Source: Janthinobacterium sp. 17J80-10 (lineage in GTDB: Bacteria; Pseudomonadota; Gammaproteobacteria; Burkholderiales; Burkholderiaceae_D). From it: a stretch of 64,000 nt of DNA. The notes under the pieces were generated by a model, which searched no databases, was not told the origin of the DNA, and was given only the letters and a program-made list of their open reading frames with translations. Position numbers and translations under genes: made by a program. The stretch covers positions 992,001-1,056,000 of the forward strand of contig NZ_CP035311.1 in assembly GCF_004114795.1 (NCBI RefSeq), given 5' to 3'. The stretch's first letter is position 1. The number at the start of each line of letters is the position of its first letter. Positions 10,060 to 20,282 of the stretch are shown piece by piece.

Positions 10060-10926
10060 TCAGAACAAGTAATCGAGATAAGCCTGGGTAATCGTGTTTC
10101 CGTACACCATGGCGATCATGCCGGCAGCGGCAAGATAGGGGCCGAAAGGCATCGGGTTTTCCCGCCCATGTTTGCTAAGCAGGATCAAGGTGATGCCAAC
10201 GATAGCGCCGACCACGGAAGACAGAAGAATAATTGCCGGCAGCATTTTCCAGCCTAGCCAGGCGCCCAGTGCTGCCAGGAGCTTGAAGTCGCCATAACCC
10301 ATGCCTTCCTTGCCGGTGGCCAGTTTGAACAGCCAGTAGACCGACCATAGCACAAGATAGCCGGCAGCTGCGCCGATGACCGCGTCGGTCAGCGGCACGA
10401 AGGTGCCCTGCAGGTTGATCAGCAATCCAGCCCACAGCAGCGGATAGGTCAGGTCGTCAGGCAATAACTGGGTATCGGCATCGATGAACGTCATGGCGAT
10501 CAGAAGCCAGGCAAAGACGACGCTTGCCAGGCCCGCTGCACCGCTGCCGAAATGCCAGACCAGAAAAAAGGACAGGGCGCCGGTCAGCAATTCTACTGCC
10601 GGATAGCGCGGCGAAATCGGTGCCTTGCAGGCGACGCATTTGCCGCGCAGGACAAGATAGCTGATTACAGGAATGTTTTCCCAGGCGGTGATGGCGTGGC
10701 CGCAGTGTGGGCATCCGGAGCGCGGCATGACCAGGTCATAGCGATCCTGGTGCGGCAGCGGCTTGCCGCTTTCATGGGCGACATAATTGTCCGACTCGCG
10801 CTGCATCATTTTGGGCATGCGATGGATGACGACGTTCAGAAAACTGCCGACCAGAAGGCCGATTAGGCCGGCAACTGCAGCGCTGGCCAGGGTGCCAGGC
10901 GCCGCAAACAAGAGCGCATCCCACAT
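10060..10926 (-). CDS. pilD: Type IV prepilin peptidase / N-methyltransferase PilD
   Basis: PilD cleaves the leader from prepilins and methylates the new N-terminus at the inner membrane. The 288-residue protein has several hydrophobic helices, the four-cysteine zinc domain C72/C75 and C97/C100, and the two catalytic aspartates D149 (FIDADTQ) and D213 (GMGYGDFK). Its ATG overlaps the pilC stop by one base (TGATG), implying coupled translation. Pseudopilins of a type II secretion system, if present elsewhere, would probably share this enzyme. Confidence 0.97.
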   Translation of the reverse strand: MWDALLFAAPGTLASAAVAGLIGLLVGSFLNVVIHRMPKMMQRESDNYVAHESGKPLPHQDRYDLVMPRSGCPHCGHAITAWENIPVISYLVLRGKCVACKAPISPRYPAVELLTGALSFFLVWHFGSGAAGLASVVFAWLLIAMTFIDADTQLLPDDLTYPLLWAGLLINLQGTFVPLTDAVIGAAAGYLVLWSVYWLFKLATGKEGMGYGDFKLLAALGAWLGWKMLPAIILLSSVVGAIVGITLILLSKHGRENPMPFGPYLAAAGMIAMVYGNTITQAYLDYLF

Positions 10927-12158
10927 CAGACGACTGAACCTAATTTGAAGATCGGCAGGTACATGGCAACCACGAGGCCGCCAATGATTACGCCGAGGAT
11001 CGCCATGATGAACGGTTCCATCAGGCTGGAGATTGAGGCAACCGCTTCATCGACTTCGGCCTCATAAAAATCCGCAACCTTGCCAAGCATGGAATCAAGC
11101 GCGCCGGATTCTTCGCCAATGGCCACCATTTGCGTAACCATGCTCGGAAATACATTGGCATTTTGCATGGCAGCAGTGAGGCTGGTGCCGGTGCTGACCT
11201 CCGTCTGGATTCTTTTGGTGGCATCGACATACACGGCATTGCCTGAGGCGCCGCCAACCGAGTCCAGCGATTCAACCAGTGGCACACCAGCGGCAAACAT
11301 GGTGGCCAGCGTCCTGGTCCAGCGGGCGATCGTCGCCTTGCGGATGACGTCGCCGAATACTGGTGCCTTGAGCAGCGTACGGTCCATGAAGTGCTGGACC
11401 TTTACCGAGCGTTTCCAGGATTGAAAAAATATGTACAGCGCGGCAAACAGGCCGCCAAAGATGAGGTACCAATAAGTAACAAAGAAATCTGAAACCGCCA
11501 TCACCATGAGCGTAGGTGCTGGCAAATCGGCACCAAAGCTGGCAAAGACTTCCTTGAATGCCGGAACCACCCAGATCATGATGACGGAAGTAACGACGAA
11601 GGCCACCACCAGAATCGAAACTGGATAAAACAAGGCTGACTTGATCTTGCCCTTGATCGCCAGGGTTTTTTCCTTGTAGATCGCCAGGCGGTTAAGCAAG
11701 TCTTCCAGGATACCTGCCTGTTCACCTGCACTGACGAGGTTGCAAAAAAGTGTATCGAAATACAAGGGGTATTTGCGGAATGCCTGGTTCAGGCTGGTAC
11801 CGGTTTCCACATCGCCACGGATATCCAGCAAGAGCTTGGCGACGGAGGGGTTGGCATGGCCTTTGGCAACGATTTCAAACGATTGCAATAGCGGCACGCC
11901 CGCCTTCATCATGGTCGCCAGCTGGCGGGTGAACAGCGTGATGTCCTTCTCGGTAATTTTCTTGCCGCTTTTGAAGGAACGCTTCTTGATCTTTGTGACC
12001 ATGATGCCTTGCCGGCGCAAGGTGGCATTGACCAGGGCTTCGCCATTGGCTCGCATCTCGCCTTGTACGATCTTGCCTTGCCGATCCTTGCCTTGCCAGA
12101 CATAGACGGCTTCCTTCGCCGTGCCTGAGGCTGTATGTTTGCGTGCGGCTGTGGCCAT
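10926..12158 (-). CDS. pilC: Type IV pilus inner-membrane platform protein PilC
   Basis: PilC is the inner-membrane platform protein that couples the assembly and retraction ATPases to pilus polymerisation. The 410-residue product has the two GspF-type domains in tandem (about residues 75-200 and 280-400) with three membrane segments (around 175-200, 225-250 and 380-405). Typical pieces are FTRQLATMMKAGVPLLQS and the repeat ARWTRTLATMFAAGVPLVES. It starts 17 bp after the pilB stop and overlaps pilD by one base. Confidence 0.97.
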   Translation of the reverse strand: MATAARKHTASGTAKEAVYVWQGKDRQGKIVQGEMRANGEALVNATLRRQGIMVTKIKKRSFKSGKKITEKDITLFTRQLATMMKAGVPLLQSFEIVAKGHANPSVAKLLLDIRGDVETGTSLNQAFRKYPLYFDTLFCNLVSAGEQAGILEDLLNRLAIYKEKTLAIKGKIKSALFYPVSILVVAFVVTSVIMIWVVPAFKEVFASFGADLPAPTLMVMAVSDFFVTYWYLIFGGLFAALYIFFQSWKRSVKVQHFMDRTLLKAPVFGDVIRKATIARWTRTLATMFAAGVPLVESLDSVGGASGNAVYVDATKRIQTEVSTGTSLTAAMQNANVFPSMVTQMVAIGEESGALDSMLGKVADFYEAEVDEAVASISSLMEPFIMAILGVIIGGLVVAMYLPIFKLGSVV

Positions 12159-12175
12159 GCTTTATCCCCTCTGTT

Positions 12176-13903
12176 TCATTCGTTGGTGCAACCCAGGACT
12201 TCTTCCAGGCTGGTAAATCCCAGTTTGACCTTGACCAGGCCAGATTCCCGCAAGGTCCTGATACCTTCGCGCCGCGATTGTTCTTCGATTTCCAGCGCCG
12301 TGCCATGGGCCAGGATGATGCGCTCGATCTCTTCAGAAATCGGCATGACCTGATAAATGCCCACACGGCCCTTGTAGCCGCTGCCGCTGCAGCGTTCGCA
12401 GCCGACAGCCTTGTAGGGCTGCCAGGCACCATCGATTTCTTCTTCCTTGAAACCCGCTTCCAGCAGCGCTTCGTCCGGGATGGTGGTAGGCTGCTTGCAG
12501 GTACACAGGCGCCGGGCCAGGCGTTGTGCGGTGATCAGGATCACCGACGATGCAATGTTGAATGGCGCCACGCCCATGTTCATCAGTCGCGTCAGCGTTG
12601 CCGGCGCATCGTTGGTATGCAGCGTGGAAAACACCATATGGCCGGTTTGCGCCGCCTTGATGGCAATATCCGCGGTTTCCAGGTCGCGGATTTCACCCAC
12701 CATGATAATGTCCGGATCCTGCCGGAGGAATGCTTTCAGCGCTACTGGGAAAGTCAGGCCGGCACGGTCGTTGACGTTGACCTGGTTTACGCCTGGTAAG
12801 TTGATTTCGGCCGGGTCTTCCGCAGTCGAAATATTGATTCCGGGCTTGTTCAGGATGTTCAGGCAGGTATACAGCGACACTGTTTTGCCCGAGCCGGTCG
12901 GCCCGGTCACCAGTACCATGCCATAAGGCCGTTCAATGGCGTTGAGCAGGATTTCCTTCTGGTCCGGGTCATAGCCGAGCGCATCGATGCCCATTTGCGC
13001 CTGGGTGGCATCCAGAATACGCATGACGATTTTTTCGCCAAACAGCGTGGGCAGCGTGCTGACGCGGAAGTCGATTGACTTGGTCTTCGAGACCACCAGC
13101 TTCATGCGGCCATCCTGCGGCACGCGTTTTTCCGAAATGTCGAGCTTGGAAATGACCTTGATGCGCGAGGCCAGCTTTTCCTTGATCGCCAATGGCGGTT
13201 GCGCGACTTCCTTCAATACGCCGTCGACGCGCAAGCGAATGCGGTAAAACTTTTCAAAGGGTTCGAAATGCAAGTCCGAGGCGCCAGCGTTAATGGCATC
13301 GATCAGGATTTTTTGCAGGAACCGGACAACCGGCGCATCGTCAATATCGGCGGTTGGCCCGCTTTCCGTGGTAGTCGTCGTGTCGACTTCGGCAAAATCG
13401 ATATCCAGGTCATCGCCGATCAACTCATTCAGATTTTGCTCAGCGCTTTGGCCGAGTTTTTCGACCAGTTGCAAGAGCGCCGGATGCTCGACAATGACGG
13501 GCTCAACCGACATTTGAGTCTGGAACTTGATCTGGTCGAGGGCCTGACTGTTGGTCGGGTCGGAAATTGCTACCGAAATCTTGTTGCCGCGCTTGGCCAG
13601 CGCGATGACCCGCTGGCTTTGCATCAGTTTGGGGTCGATCAAGCCTTCCGGACGCGTATTCAGGCTGAAGGTGGCAATATCCAGAACAGGATAGGCAAAT
13701 GTTTCTGAGCAAAATGCCGCCAGAGCGCGTGGCTCGATATAGCCGCTTTGCACCAATGCATCAATAAAGGAGATCTTTTCCGACTGCGTCCGCTTGGTTA
13801 AAGCATCCACTTGCTGAGCGGAAATGCGGCCGGCATGGAGCAATACTCTGGCCAAAGCAGGAATCGCCGTGCTGGAAACCGTGTTGGGAAAAACTGCCGC
13901 CAT
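12176..13903 (-). CDS. pilB: Type IV pilus assembly ATPase PilB
   Basis: PilB is the hexameric cytoplasmic ATPase that powers pilus extension. The 575-residue protein has an N-terminal MshEN/T2SSE-N domain (about residues 40-150), Walker A GPTGSGKT (about 333-340), an Asp box, Walker B (DPDIIMVGEIRD), a His box (GHMVFSTLHTNDA) and a zinc-binding cysteine set (CTCKQP and CERCSGSG). It heads the minus-strand row pilB-pilC-pilD-coaE-zapD-yacG. A promoter with a 12-bp palindrome lies upstream. Confidence 0.98.
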   Translation of the reverse strand: MAAVFPNTVSSTAIPALARVLLHAGRISAQQVDALTKRTQSEKISFIDALVQSGYIEPRALAAFCSETFAYPVLDIATFSLNTRPEGLIDPKLMQSQRVIALAKRGNKISVAISDPTNSQALDQIKFQTQMSVEPVIVEHPALLQLVEKLGQSAEQNLNELIGDDLDIDFAEVDTTTTTESGPTADIDDAPVVRFLQKILIDAINAGASDLHFEPFEKFYRIRLRVDGVLKEVAQPPLAIKEKLASRIKVISKLDISEKRVPQDGRMKLVVSKTKSIDFRVSTLPTLFGEKIVMRILDATQAQMGIDALGYDPDQKEILLNAIERPYGMVLVTGPTGSGKTVSLYTCLNILNKPGINISTAEDPAEINLPGVNQVNVNDRAGLTFPVALKAFLRQDPDIIMVGEIRDLETADIAIKAAQTGHMVFSTLHTNDAPATLTRLMNMGVAPFNIASSVILITAQRLARRLCTCKQPTTIPDEALLEAGFKEEEIDGAWQPYKAVGCERCSGSGYKGRVGIYQVMPISEEIERIILAHGTALEIEEQSRREGIRTLRESGLVKVKLGFTSLEEVLGCTNE

Positions 13904-13950
13904 AAAGTTGTTGTGCCGAAATTACCAAAGAATCATCCAAGTTGCGTTAG

Positions 13951-13979
13951 ATAATGCCTATAGGCACCTGATTTGTAAA
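13951..13979 (-). promoter_or_regulatory. Predicted pilB promoter with an internal palindrome
   Basis: Read on the minus strand, -35 TTTACA (13979-13974) and -10 CATTAT (13956-13951) are 17 bp apart. The perfect 12-bp palindrome TGCCTATAGGCA (13955-13966) covers the spacer and the edge of the -10. The -10 lies about 48 bp before the pilB start. The palindrome could be an operator, but no regulator is known for it. Confidence 0.4.
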
Positions 13980-14075
13980 GGTATTGTGATTTTTTGTTAA
14001 TTGATCAGTGTGCGAATCGATACACTTTTGTGTCTGCGAAGATTTGCCTGAGGGAAATTAAGGATCTGAAAAGGA

Positions 14076-14101
14076 AATGCCTCCGATCAGGAGGCATTTT
14101 T
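14076..14101 (-). terminator. Hairpin terminator after the small lipoprotein gene (bidirectional shape)
   Basis: A 9-bp stem (AATGCCTCC with GGAGGCATT, 5-base loop) is flanked by T-rich tracts on both strands. It lies 52 bp past the stop of the minus-strand lipoprotein gene and would also insulate pilB. Confidence 0.75.
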
Positions 14102-14152
14102 GATAACGTGGCTTGTCAGTAGGAAATGCAACGTCGCAAGGCGCATTGATAC

Positions 14153-14329
14153 TTAGTCTTCATCGTCCGGGATGACGGCATCTGCGACCGCACCGACTGT
14201 CTTCGCAGCAACCTTGACGCCGGTGGCAGCGACCGTGACGACCGCATCAGCCACGGCGACGACAGCGCAACCGTTCAGGCAGGTGGCAATGGCGAGGAGG
14301 AGTAAAAAATGGAGGGTTTTTGTCGTCAT
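14153..14329 (-). CDS. Small lipoprotein (58 residues), NF038104-like
   Basis: The 58-residue product begins MTTKTLHFLLLLAIATC and has a lipobox LNGC with the lipidated cysteine at position 21. The mature part is a hydrophobic AVVAVADAVVTVAATGVKV stretch followed by an acidic end, PDDED. This pattern matches a small conserved proteobacterial lipoprotein family (NF038104 in my recollection). No function is known to me. It lies between a terminator and the tRNA-Pro gene on the same strand. The reading frame, signal peptide and lipobox make it a real gene despite its length. Confidence 0.8.
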   Translation of the reverse strand: MTTKTLHFLLLLAIATCLNGCAVVAVADAVVTVAATGVKVAAKTVGAVADAVIPDDED

Positions 14330-14420
14330 GGAGTCAGGGCCTTGCCTTTCACAGGCGAGTGCCTGATTTTTGCGTCTTGATCACGCCGGATTCGATGTGG
14401 TCACCGCAAATTAGTTCCCA

Positions 14421-14452
14421 TAAAGCAAAACAGGCCCCGTTCAGGGGCCTGT
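14421..14452 (-). terminator. Hairpin terminator after tRNA-Pro
   Basis: The stem CAGGCCCC/GGGGCCTG (14431-14438 with 14444-14451, 5-base loop, one more A-T pair outside) is followed on the minus strand by TTTTGCTTT. It begins 17 bp downstream of the tRNA. Confidence 0.8.
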
Positions 14453-14468
14453 AAAGACAATGGAAATC

Positions 14469-14545
14469 TGGTCGGGGTGAGAGGATTCGAACCTCCGGCC
14501 TCTACGTCCCGAACGTAGCGCTCTACCAGGCTAAGCTACACCCCG
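14469..14545 (-). tRNA. tRNA-Pro(CGG)
   Basis: The 77-nt gene folds as a cloverleaf: acceptor stem CGGGGTG/CACCCCG, D arm with AGCCTGGTAGAGC, anticodon stem CTACG/CGTAG with loop TTCGGGA (anticodon CGG), and T arm GGAGGTTCGAATCCTC. The discriminator is A (14472) and the CCA tail is encoded in the DNA (14471-14469). A terminator follows. Confidence 0.97.
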
Positions 14546-14601
14546 ATTGCGAAGTCGTTTTTGGGGCCAGGACTCGCCGGATTTCTCCAGGAAGTTGCCG
14601 C

Positions 14602-15585
14602 TCAATGATTTCGACCAACCGCGAAAGCGCATAAGTTTATCAAAGATTCTTTCGATTGGCTATTATCCCAGCCATTGATGGCATGGGCGGCGCGCTGGGC
14701 TGCATGCTCGGCTGCCTGCCTGGTGTAGTCGAGTGCGCCGGAGGTCGTGACAGCTTCCAGAATTTCGCTGAAACGGGATTCGTCGCCGTTTTCTATGCAG
14801 GCGCGTACCAGTTCGCGCTGGCTCGGGGTGCCATTCTGCAGCAGGTAAATCAGCGGCAGGGTCGGTTTGCCTTCGCGCAGGTCGTCGCCGACATTCTTGC
14901 CGATTTCTTCGGCATTGCCGGAATAATCCAGCACGTCATCGATCAGCTGGAAGGCAGTGCCCAGCGAGCGGCCGTATTCTGCCGCCGCCTCGACGTCGGC
15001 TGCCGAGGCGCCTGCTGCCAGTGCGCCGATCTGGCTTGCGGCTTCAAACAGCTTTGCCGTCTTGGAGCGGATCACCTGCAGATAGCGCTCCTCGCTCACG
15101 TCCGGGTCGTGCATGTTCAGCAATTGCAGTACTTCGCCTTCGGCAATGACGTTGGTGGCATCGGCGAGGATTTGCATGATCCGCATATCGCCGACTTTGA
15201 CGATCAGCTGGAAGGCGCGAGTGTAAATGAAATCGCCGACCAGCACCGAGGCGGCATTGCCGAACAGGGCATTGGCGGTCTGGCGGCCGCGGCGCAGCGA
15301 GGATTCATCGACCACGTCGTCGTGCAATAACGTGGCGGTATGAATGAATTCGATCAGGCCTGCGAGGGTGTGGTGAACATTGCCGCTGTAGCCATGGGCA
15401 TTGGCGGCAAGCAGCACCAGCATGGGCCGGATGCGTTTGCCGCCGGCGCTGATGATGTATTCGGCGATCTGGTTGACCAGCGGGACATCCGAATTCAATT
15501 GCTGGCGGATCAGGCGGTTGACCGCTTCCATATCGGCGGCAATGGGTTGGACGATGCTTGCTTGGGTAATCAGGGAGGAAGACAA
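14602..15585 (-). CDS. ispB: Octaprenyl/polyprenyl diphosphate synthase
   Basis: This trans-prenyltransferase chains isopentenyl units onto farnesyl diphosphate to make the ubiquinone side chain. Both aspartate-rich motifs are present: first LLHDDVVDES and second LIDDVLDY, plus the GGKRIRP substrate-binding segment. The open frame extends upstream to 15711, but similarity begins at a TTG (15585) giving LSSSLITQASIVQPIA, which fits homologues; a later ATG (MEAVNRLI) is a shorter alternative. It is divergent from rplU, a common arrangement in betaproteobacteria. The product chain length (C40 expected) is inferred. Confidence 0.92.
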   Translation of the reverse strand: MSSSLITQASIVQPIAADMEAVNRLIRQQLNSDVPLVNQIAEYIISAGGKRIRPMLVLLAANAHGYSGNVHHTLAGLIEFIHTATLLHDDVVDESSLRRGRQTANALFGNAASVLVGDFIYTRAFQLIVKVGDMRIMQILADATNVIAEGEVLQLLNMHDPDVSEERYLQVIRSKTAKLFEAASQIGALAAGASAADVEAAAEYGRSLGTAFQLIDDVLDYSGNAEEIGKNVGDDLREGKPTLPLIYLLQNGTPSQRELVRACIENGDESRFSEILEAVTTSGALDYTRQAAEHAAQRAAHAINGWDNSQSKESLINLCAFAVGRNH

Positions 15586-15722
15586 GGGAAGGCCTGCGAA
15601 ATCATGAATATCATGCCGATTATACGATGATTGAACGATAATTCGCCGGCGGCAAGCAGCTATCTCTGGCGCTAGCCGTCGAATTTCGGGCTTGGCGGCA
15701 GGAAACTGCAATCAACCGGGTT

Positions 15723-15751
15723 TTGACCTCGCAGCTAAGTCCATGTATAAT
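15723..15751 (+). promoter_or_regulatory. Sigma-70 promoter of rplU-rpmA
   Basis: A -35 TTGACC (15723-15728) and a consensus -10 TATAAT (15746-15751) are 17 bp apart, close to the ideal. The predicted transcript has an 80-nt leader before the rplU ATG; I see no known leader motif in it. Confidence 0.8.
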
Positions 15752-15838
15752 TTCAGGTTTTCTCGATTCTTGGCTATTCGCTGCGGCGGGAAAAAGGAAA
15801 AAGTTTAAAAGTTTTTAACCCAATTGATGAGGTTCACC

Positions 15839-16150
15839 ATGTACGCGGTCATAAAAACCGGCGGCAAACAATATAAAGTTGCTGCTGGCGAAAAACTCAA
15901 AGTAGAACAGATACCTGCAGACATCGGCGCCGACATCACCTTGGATCAAGTGCTCGCATTGGGCGCTGGCGATACCATCAAGTTTGGTGCGCCGCTGATT
16001 GAAGGTGCTACGGTTCTGGCTAAGGTATTGGCGCAAGGTCGCCACGATAAGGTCAAGATTTTCAAGATGCGTCGTCGTAAGCATTACCAGAAACGTCAAG
16101 GCCATCGCCAAAATTACACCGAATTGCAAATCGTCTCGATCAACGGCTAA
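15839..16150 (+). CDS. rplU: 50S ribosomal protein L21
   Basis: L21 is a large-subunit ribosomal protein that binds 23S rRNA. The 103-residue product begins [14 protein letters not shown] and ends with the [13 protein letters not shown] region, the L21 signature. The start at 15839 is set by GATGAGG eight bases upstream; an in-frame ATG five codons earlier would lose this ribosome site. It forms an operon with rpmA 37 bp downstream, under a near-consensus promoter. Confidence 0.98.
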   Translation: MYAVIKTGGKQYKVAAGEKLKVEQIPADIGADITLDQVLALGAGDTIKFGAPLIEGATVLAKVLAQGRHDKVKIFKMRRRKHYQKRQGHRQNYTELQIVSING

Positions 16151-16187
16151 TCGCCGGTCGGGCTAATCAAATACCTAGGAGTCTGAA

Positions 16188-16445
16188 ATGGCACATAAAA
16201 AAGGCGGCGGCACTACGCGCAACGGCCGTGATTCCGAGTCGAAACGACTTGGCGTCAAGGTCTACGGCGGCCAGGCAATCAATGCCGGCGGCATCATCAT
16301 TCGTCAACGCGGCACCAAGGTGCATCCTGGCGAAAACGTCGGCATGGGCAAGGATCACACCCTGTTCGCGCTGATCGATGGCAAGGTGCAGTTTGTCACC
16401 AAGGGTGCGCCGCAACGTAACCTGGTGACTGTCGTTCCCGCGTAA
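16188..16445 (+). CDS. rpmA: 50S ribosomal protein L27
   Basis: L27 sits near the peptidyl transferase centre, and its N-terminus reaches the tRNA acceptor ends. The 85-residue product starts [19 protein letters not shown], so it has the normal proteobacterial N-terminus and not the cleaved form seen in Firmicutes. A ribosome site CTAGGAGT lies 7 bases before the ATG. It follows rplU, and a terminator separates it from obgE. Confidence 0.98.
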   Translation: MAHKKGGGTTRNGRDSESKRLGVKVYGGQAINAGGIIIRQRGTKVHPGENVGMGKDHTLFALIDGKVQFVTKGAPQRNLVTVVPA

Positions 16446-16484
16446 GCAGCGGCAAGTTGCAGGCAAGGCGCAAGCCTTCTATCT

Positions 16485-16515
16485 AAAAGGCTCTGCCGTC
16501 GGTAGGGCCTTTTTT
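16485..16515 (+). terminator. Intrinsic terminator after rpmA
   Basis: An 11-bp stem (AAGGCTCTGCC with GGTAGGGCCTT, two G-T pairs, loop GTC) is followed by a run of T. It lies 40 bp past the rpmA stop and 31 bp before obgE, so obgE depends on read-through or a local promoter. Confidence 0.85.
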
Positions 16516-16525
16516 AATGTTTTAA

Positions 16526-17656
<1,131 letters not shown>

Positions 17657-17719
17657 ACCATTTCTACTAAAAATGGCCGGCATGCTGTCATGCGGCCTTA
17701 TTTTCCCTGCTCGAAAACC

Positions 17720-18838
17720 ATGAATTCCGTCATACAGAATGCCAAGCGCCTGATCGTCAAGGTCGGGTCATCCCTGGTGACCAACGATGGCCGTGGGCTT
17801 GACAGCGCTGCCATTGCCAAGTGGGCGGAGCAGATTGCCCGCTTGCGGCAAATGGGCAAGGAAGTCGTGCTGGTCAGTTCCGGCGCCATCGCCGAGGGCA
17901 TGCAGCGCCTGGGGTTCGACAAGCGCCCTACCGGCGTGCACGAATTGCAGGCTTGCGCCGCAGTCGGACAAATGGGGCTGGCGCAGATCTACGAAACGAG
18001 TTTTCGCGCATACGACTTGCGTACCGCCCAGGTGTTGCTCACGCATGCCGACCTGGCCGACCGCGAGCGCTATCTGAATGCGCGCTCCACGCTGTTTACC
18101 CTCCTGCGCCTGGGCGTCGTGCCAATCATTAATGAAAACGATACCGTGGTCACCGATGAAATCAAGTTCGGTGACAATGACACGCTGGGTGCCCTGGTTG
18201 CCAATCTCATCGAGGCTGATGCGCTGATCATTCTGACGGATCAAAAGGGTTTGTATACGGCTGATCCGCGCAAGAACCCTGCAGCGCAATTCGTGCACCA
18301 GGCCCAGGCTGGCGATCTGGCACTCGAGGAAATGGCCGGCGGCGCTGGCAGCAGCATCGGCCGCGGCGGCATGCTGACCAAGATTCTGGCAGCCAAGCGC
18401 GCTGCTTCTTCGGGCGCGCACACCGTGATTGCCTGGGGACGCGAAGAGAGCGTGCTGACCCGCCTGGCCGACGGCGAGACGATCGGCACCCAGTTGACTG
18501 CCATGACAGCACGCCTGACTGCGCGCCAGCAATGGATGCGTGACCATTTGCACACCGCCGGCAAAGTCATGCTCGACAGTGGCGCCGTGCAAAAACTGAC
18601 CGAAGAAGGCAAGTCACTGTTGCCGATTGGCGTGATCAAGGTTTCCGGCAAGTTCGGCCGCGGCGACGTCATCACCTGCACCGACCCGGAGGGCAGGCCG
18701 GTGGCGCGCGGCATCTCCAATTACGCCAGTTCCGAAGCGCGCCGCATCATGGGCCATGTTTCTTTGGAAATCGGCGACATTCTCGGTTTTGTGGAAGAGC
18801 CTGAGTTGATCCACCGCGACAACCTCGTACTGCTTTAG
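17720..18838 (+). CDS. proB: Glutamate 5-kinase ProB
   Basis: ProB phosphorylates glutamate in the first step of proline synthesis and is usually feedback-inhibited by proline. The 372-residue protein has the amino-acid kinase domain (residues 1-255; [36 protein letters not shown]) and a C-terminal PUA domain (about 275-360). The start at 17720 gives [14 protein letters not shown], the family beginning; ten extra upstream codons in frame have no match. It is the last gene of the obgE-proB pair. Confidence 0.97.
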   Translation: MNSVIQNAKRLIVKVGSSLVTNDGRGLDSAAIAKWAEQIARLRQMGKEVVLVSSGAIAEGMQRLGFDKRPTGVHELQACAAVGQMGLAQIYETSFRAYDLRTAQVLLTHADLADRERYLNARSTLFTLLRLGVVPIINENDTVVTDEIKFGDNDTLGALVANLIEADALIILTDQKGLYTADPRKNPAAQFVHQAQAGDLALEEMAGGAGSSIGRGGMLTKILAAKRAASSGAHTVIAWGREESVLTRLADGETIGTQLTAMTARLTARQQWMRDHLHTAGKVMLDSGAVQKLTEEGKSLLPIGVIKVSGKFGRGDVITCTDPEGRPVARGISNYASSEARRIMGHVSLEIGDILGFVEEPELIHRDNLVLL

Positions 18839-18898
18839 GCTGACTTGCCGCATACCGCGGCGCTGCTGCTGCGGTTGTGCGGATAGGTTCGCCCGGTT

Positions 18899-19495
18899 TT
18901 AGCGATAGCTCGGTGACACGACTAGCGGTTGCTGGTAGCGCAGGCGATTGGCGATGTCCTTGGCATTGCCCTCAACAATTTTGTGTCGGCAAAAGTAATC
19001 ACGTGCCAACGCAGCATGTTGCCGGTTTGCCCCGGTACCCGTGATGGGATCCCATTGGTCGCGCCGCGAGCGCGTCCAGCTGCCGTCTTTCTGGCCGAAC
19101 GCATACAGCTTCTTTTCATAAGACTCGCAGCGGATGCCTTCGTAGCTGATACCTTGCGCGCCGGAAGGGCTGCGGCTGACCAGCGTATAACGCACCACGC
19201 TGTCATCGCCTACCGAGATGGAGGCGATATCGACGGCAAAACGCAGGGTCGTCGTGCCGCTGACTTCGAATTCTGCAAGGTTTTCCGGTTTGGGCGCTGC
19301 CGGCAATTGCACCGCAACCTCTTGCCAGGGCTGAGCATTATCTTCAAACCCCTCATTCAGACGGGGCAAGACCTGGCCTGCGGCACTGCCGGCGGCGAGC
19401 AGGGCAACGAATCCTGCAAGTACCCCCCACGCTTTGCTGGGCCGCTGCGCCGATGTTTCCTTTGGAGTAACTTGCAATAAAAAATTGGCTGCCAT
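18899..19495 (-). CDS. CNP1-like family protein, secreted
   Basis: The protein of about 198 residues has a hydrophobic N-terminal segment (WGVLAGFVALLAAGSAAG) and a domain like the CNP1-like family (PF08750), including YEGIRCESYEKKLYAFG and two conserved cysteines. Members are predicted periplasmic or envelope proteins of betaproteobacteria without known function. An upstream TTG (19507) overlaps the rppH stop as TTGA and is an alternative start that adds four residues; neither start has a clear ribosome site. It follows rppH on the same strand, so the two are probably cotranscribed. Confidence 0.78.
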   Translation of the reverse strand: MAANFLLQVTPKETSAQRPSKAWGVLAGFVALLAAGSAAGQVLPRLNEGFEDNAQPWQEVAVQLPAAPKPENLAEFEVSGTTTLRFAVDIASISVGDDSVVRYTLVSRSPSGAQGISYEGIRCESYEKKLYAFGQKDGSWTRSRRDQWDPITGTGANRQHAALARDYFCRHKIVEGNAKDIANRLRYQQPLVVSPSYR

Positions 19496-19503
19496 GAATG
19501 TAT

Positions 19504-20082
19504 TCAATCGTTGTGGTGTTCGACAGCGGGCTGGTCCGGCGCTGTCGTGCCTTCGCCATGGGCCTCAGACTCCGGACGCCCGCCCCGTTGGTGCTGATGG
19601 CGCTGCGCCGGTCGTGCCAGGAAACGCGACAACTCCTGCAATGCGCGCTGGTAGACGTCGCGCTTGAATTCGATCACGACCTCCAGCGGCACCCAGTAAC
19701 TGTGCCAGCGCCACGCGTCGAATTCCGGATGGTCGGTCAGACGCAGGTTGATGTCGCAATCGCGGCCTACCATGCGCAGCAGGAACCAGATCTGCTTCTG
19801 GCCGCGGTAATGGCCACGGATGTCGCGCTTGATGAAGTGATCGGGCACCTCATAGCGCAGCCAGTCACGTGTGCGGCCGATAATCTTGACATGCTCAGCC
19901 TTCAGGCCGATTTCTTCCTGAAGTTCCCGGTACATCGCCTGCTCCGGGGTTTCGCCGTATTTGATCCCGCCTTGTGGGAATTGCCACGAATGCTCGCGCA
20001 CACGCTTGCCCCACCACACCTGGTTATGTGTGTTTAGCAAGATAATGCCGACGTTCGGGCGAAAGCCTTCACGATCCAGCAT
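19504..20082 (-). CDS. rppH: RNA pyrophosphohydrolase RppH
   Basis: RppH removes pyrophosphate from the 5' end of transcripts and so opens them to RNase E decay. The 192-residue protein has the family start [15 protein letters not shown], the WQFPQGG motif and a full Nudix box (G39 to L60; [18 protein letters not shown]). The C-terminal 30 residues are polar and probably disordered. It is divergent from proS across a 200-bp gap, a standard arrangement in this group. Confidence 0.96.
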   Translation of the reverse strand: MLDREGFRPNVGIILLNTHNQVWWGKRVREHSWQFPQGGIKYGETPEQAMYRELQEEIGLKAEHVKIIGRTRDWLRYEVPDHFIKRDIRGHYRGQKQIWFLLRMVGRDCDINLRLTDHPEFDAWRWHSYWVPLEVVIEFKRDVYQRALQELSRFLARPAQRHQHQRGGRPESEAHGEGTTAPDQPAVEHHND

Positions 20083-20282
20083 GATTCCACCTCAAACTTT
20101 CCGCGGTTAATGCACCCGGTCAGGCTTGCAGCACAGGCCTTTTTTTATGTCCGGCACCCTGGAGAGAAGGGGCGGGAACAGGCAAAAACAATCAAATGTG
20201 CGAAGAATGGGCGCATCGACCAGCTAATCCTTTAAAATTGGGTTGATTATAACCCTCTCTTTTTAAAAAAGAATTCACCGAT

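Noticed and set aside
18840-18895. Terminator after proB
   Set aside because: The inverted repeat CCGCATACCGC/GCGGTTGTGCGG is imperfect, has a long loop and no T run, so I do not list it as a terminator.
20123-20147. Terminator-like AGGC...GGCC followed by seven T between rppH and proS
   Set aside because: The stem is only about four base pairs and no gene lies upstream of it on the plus strand.
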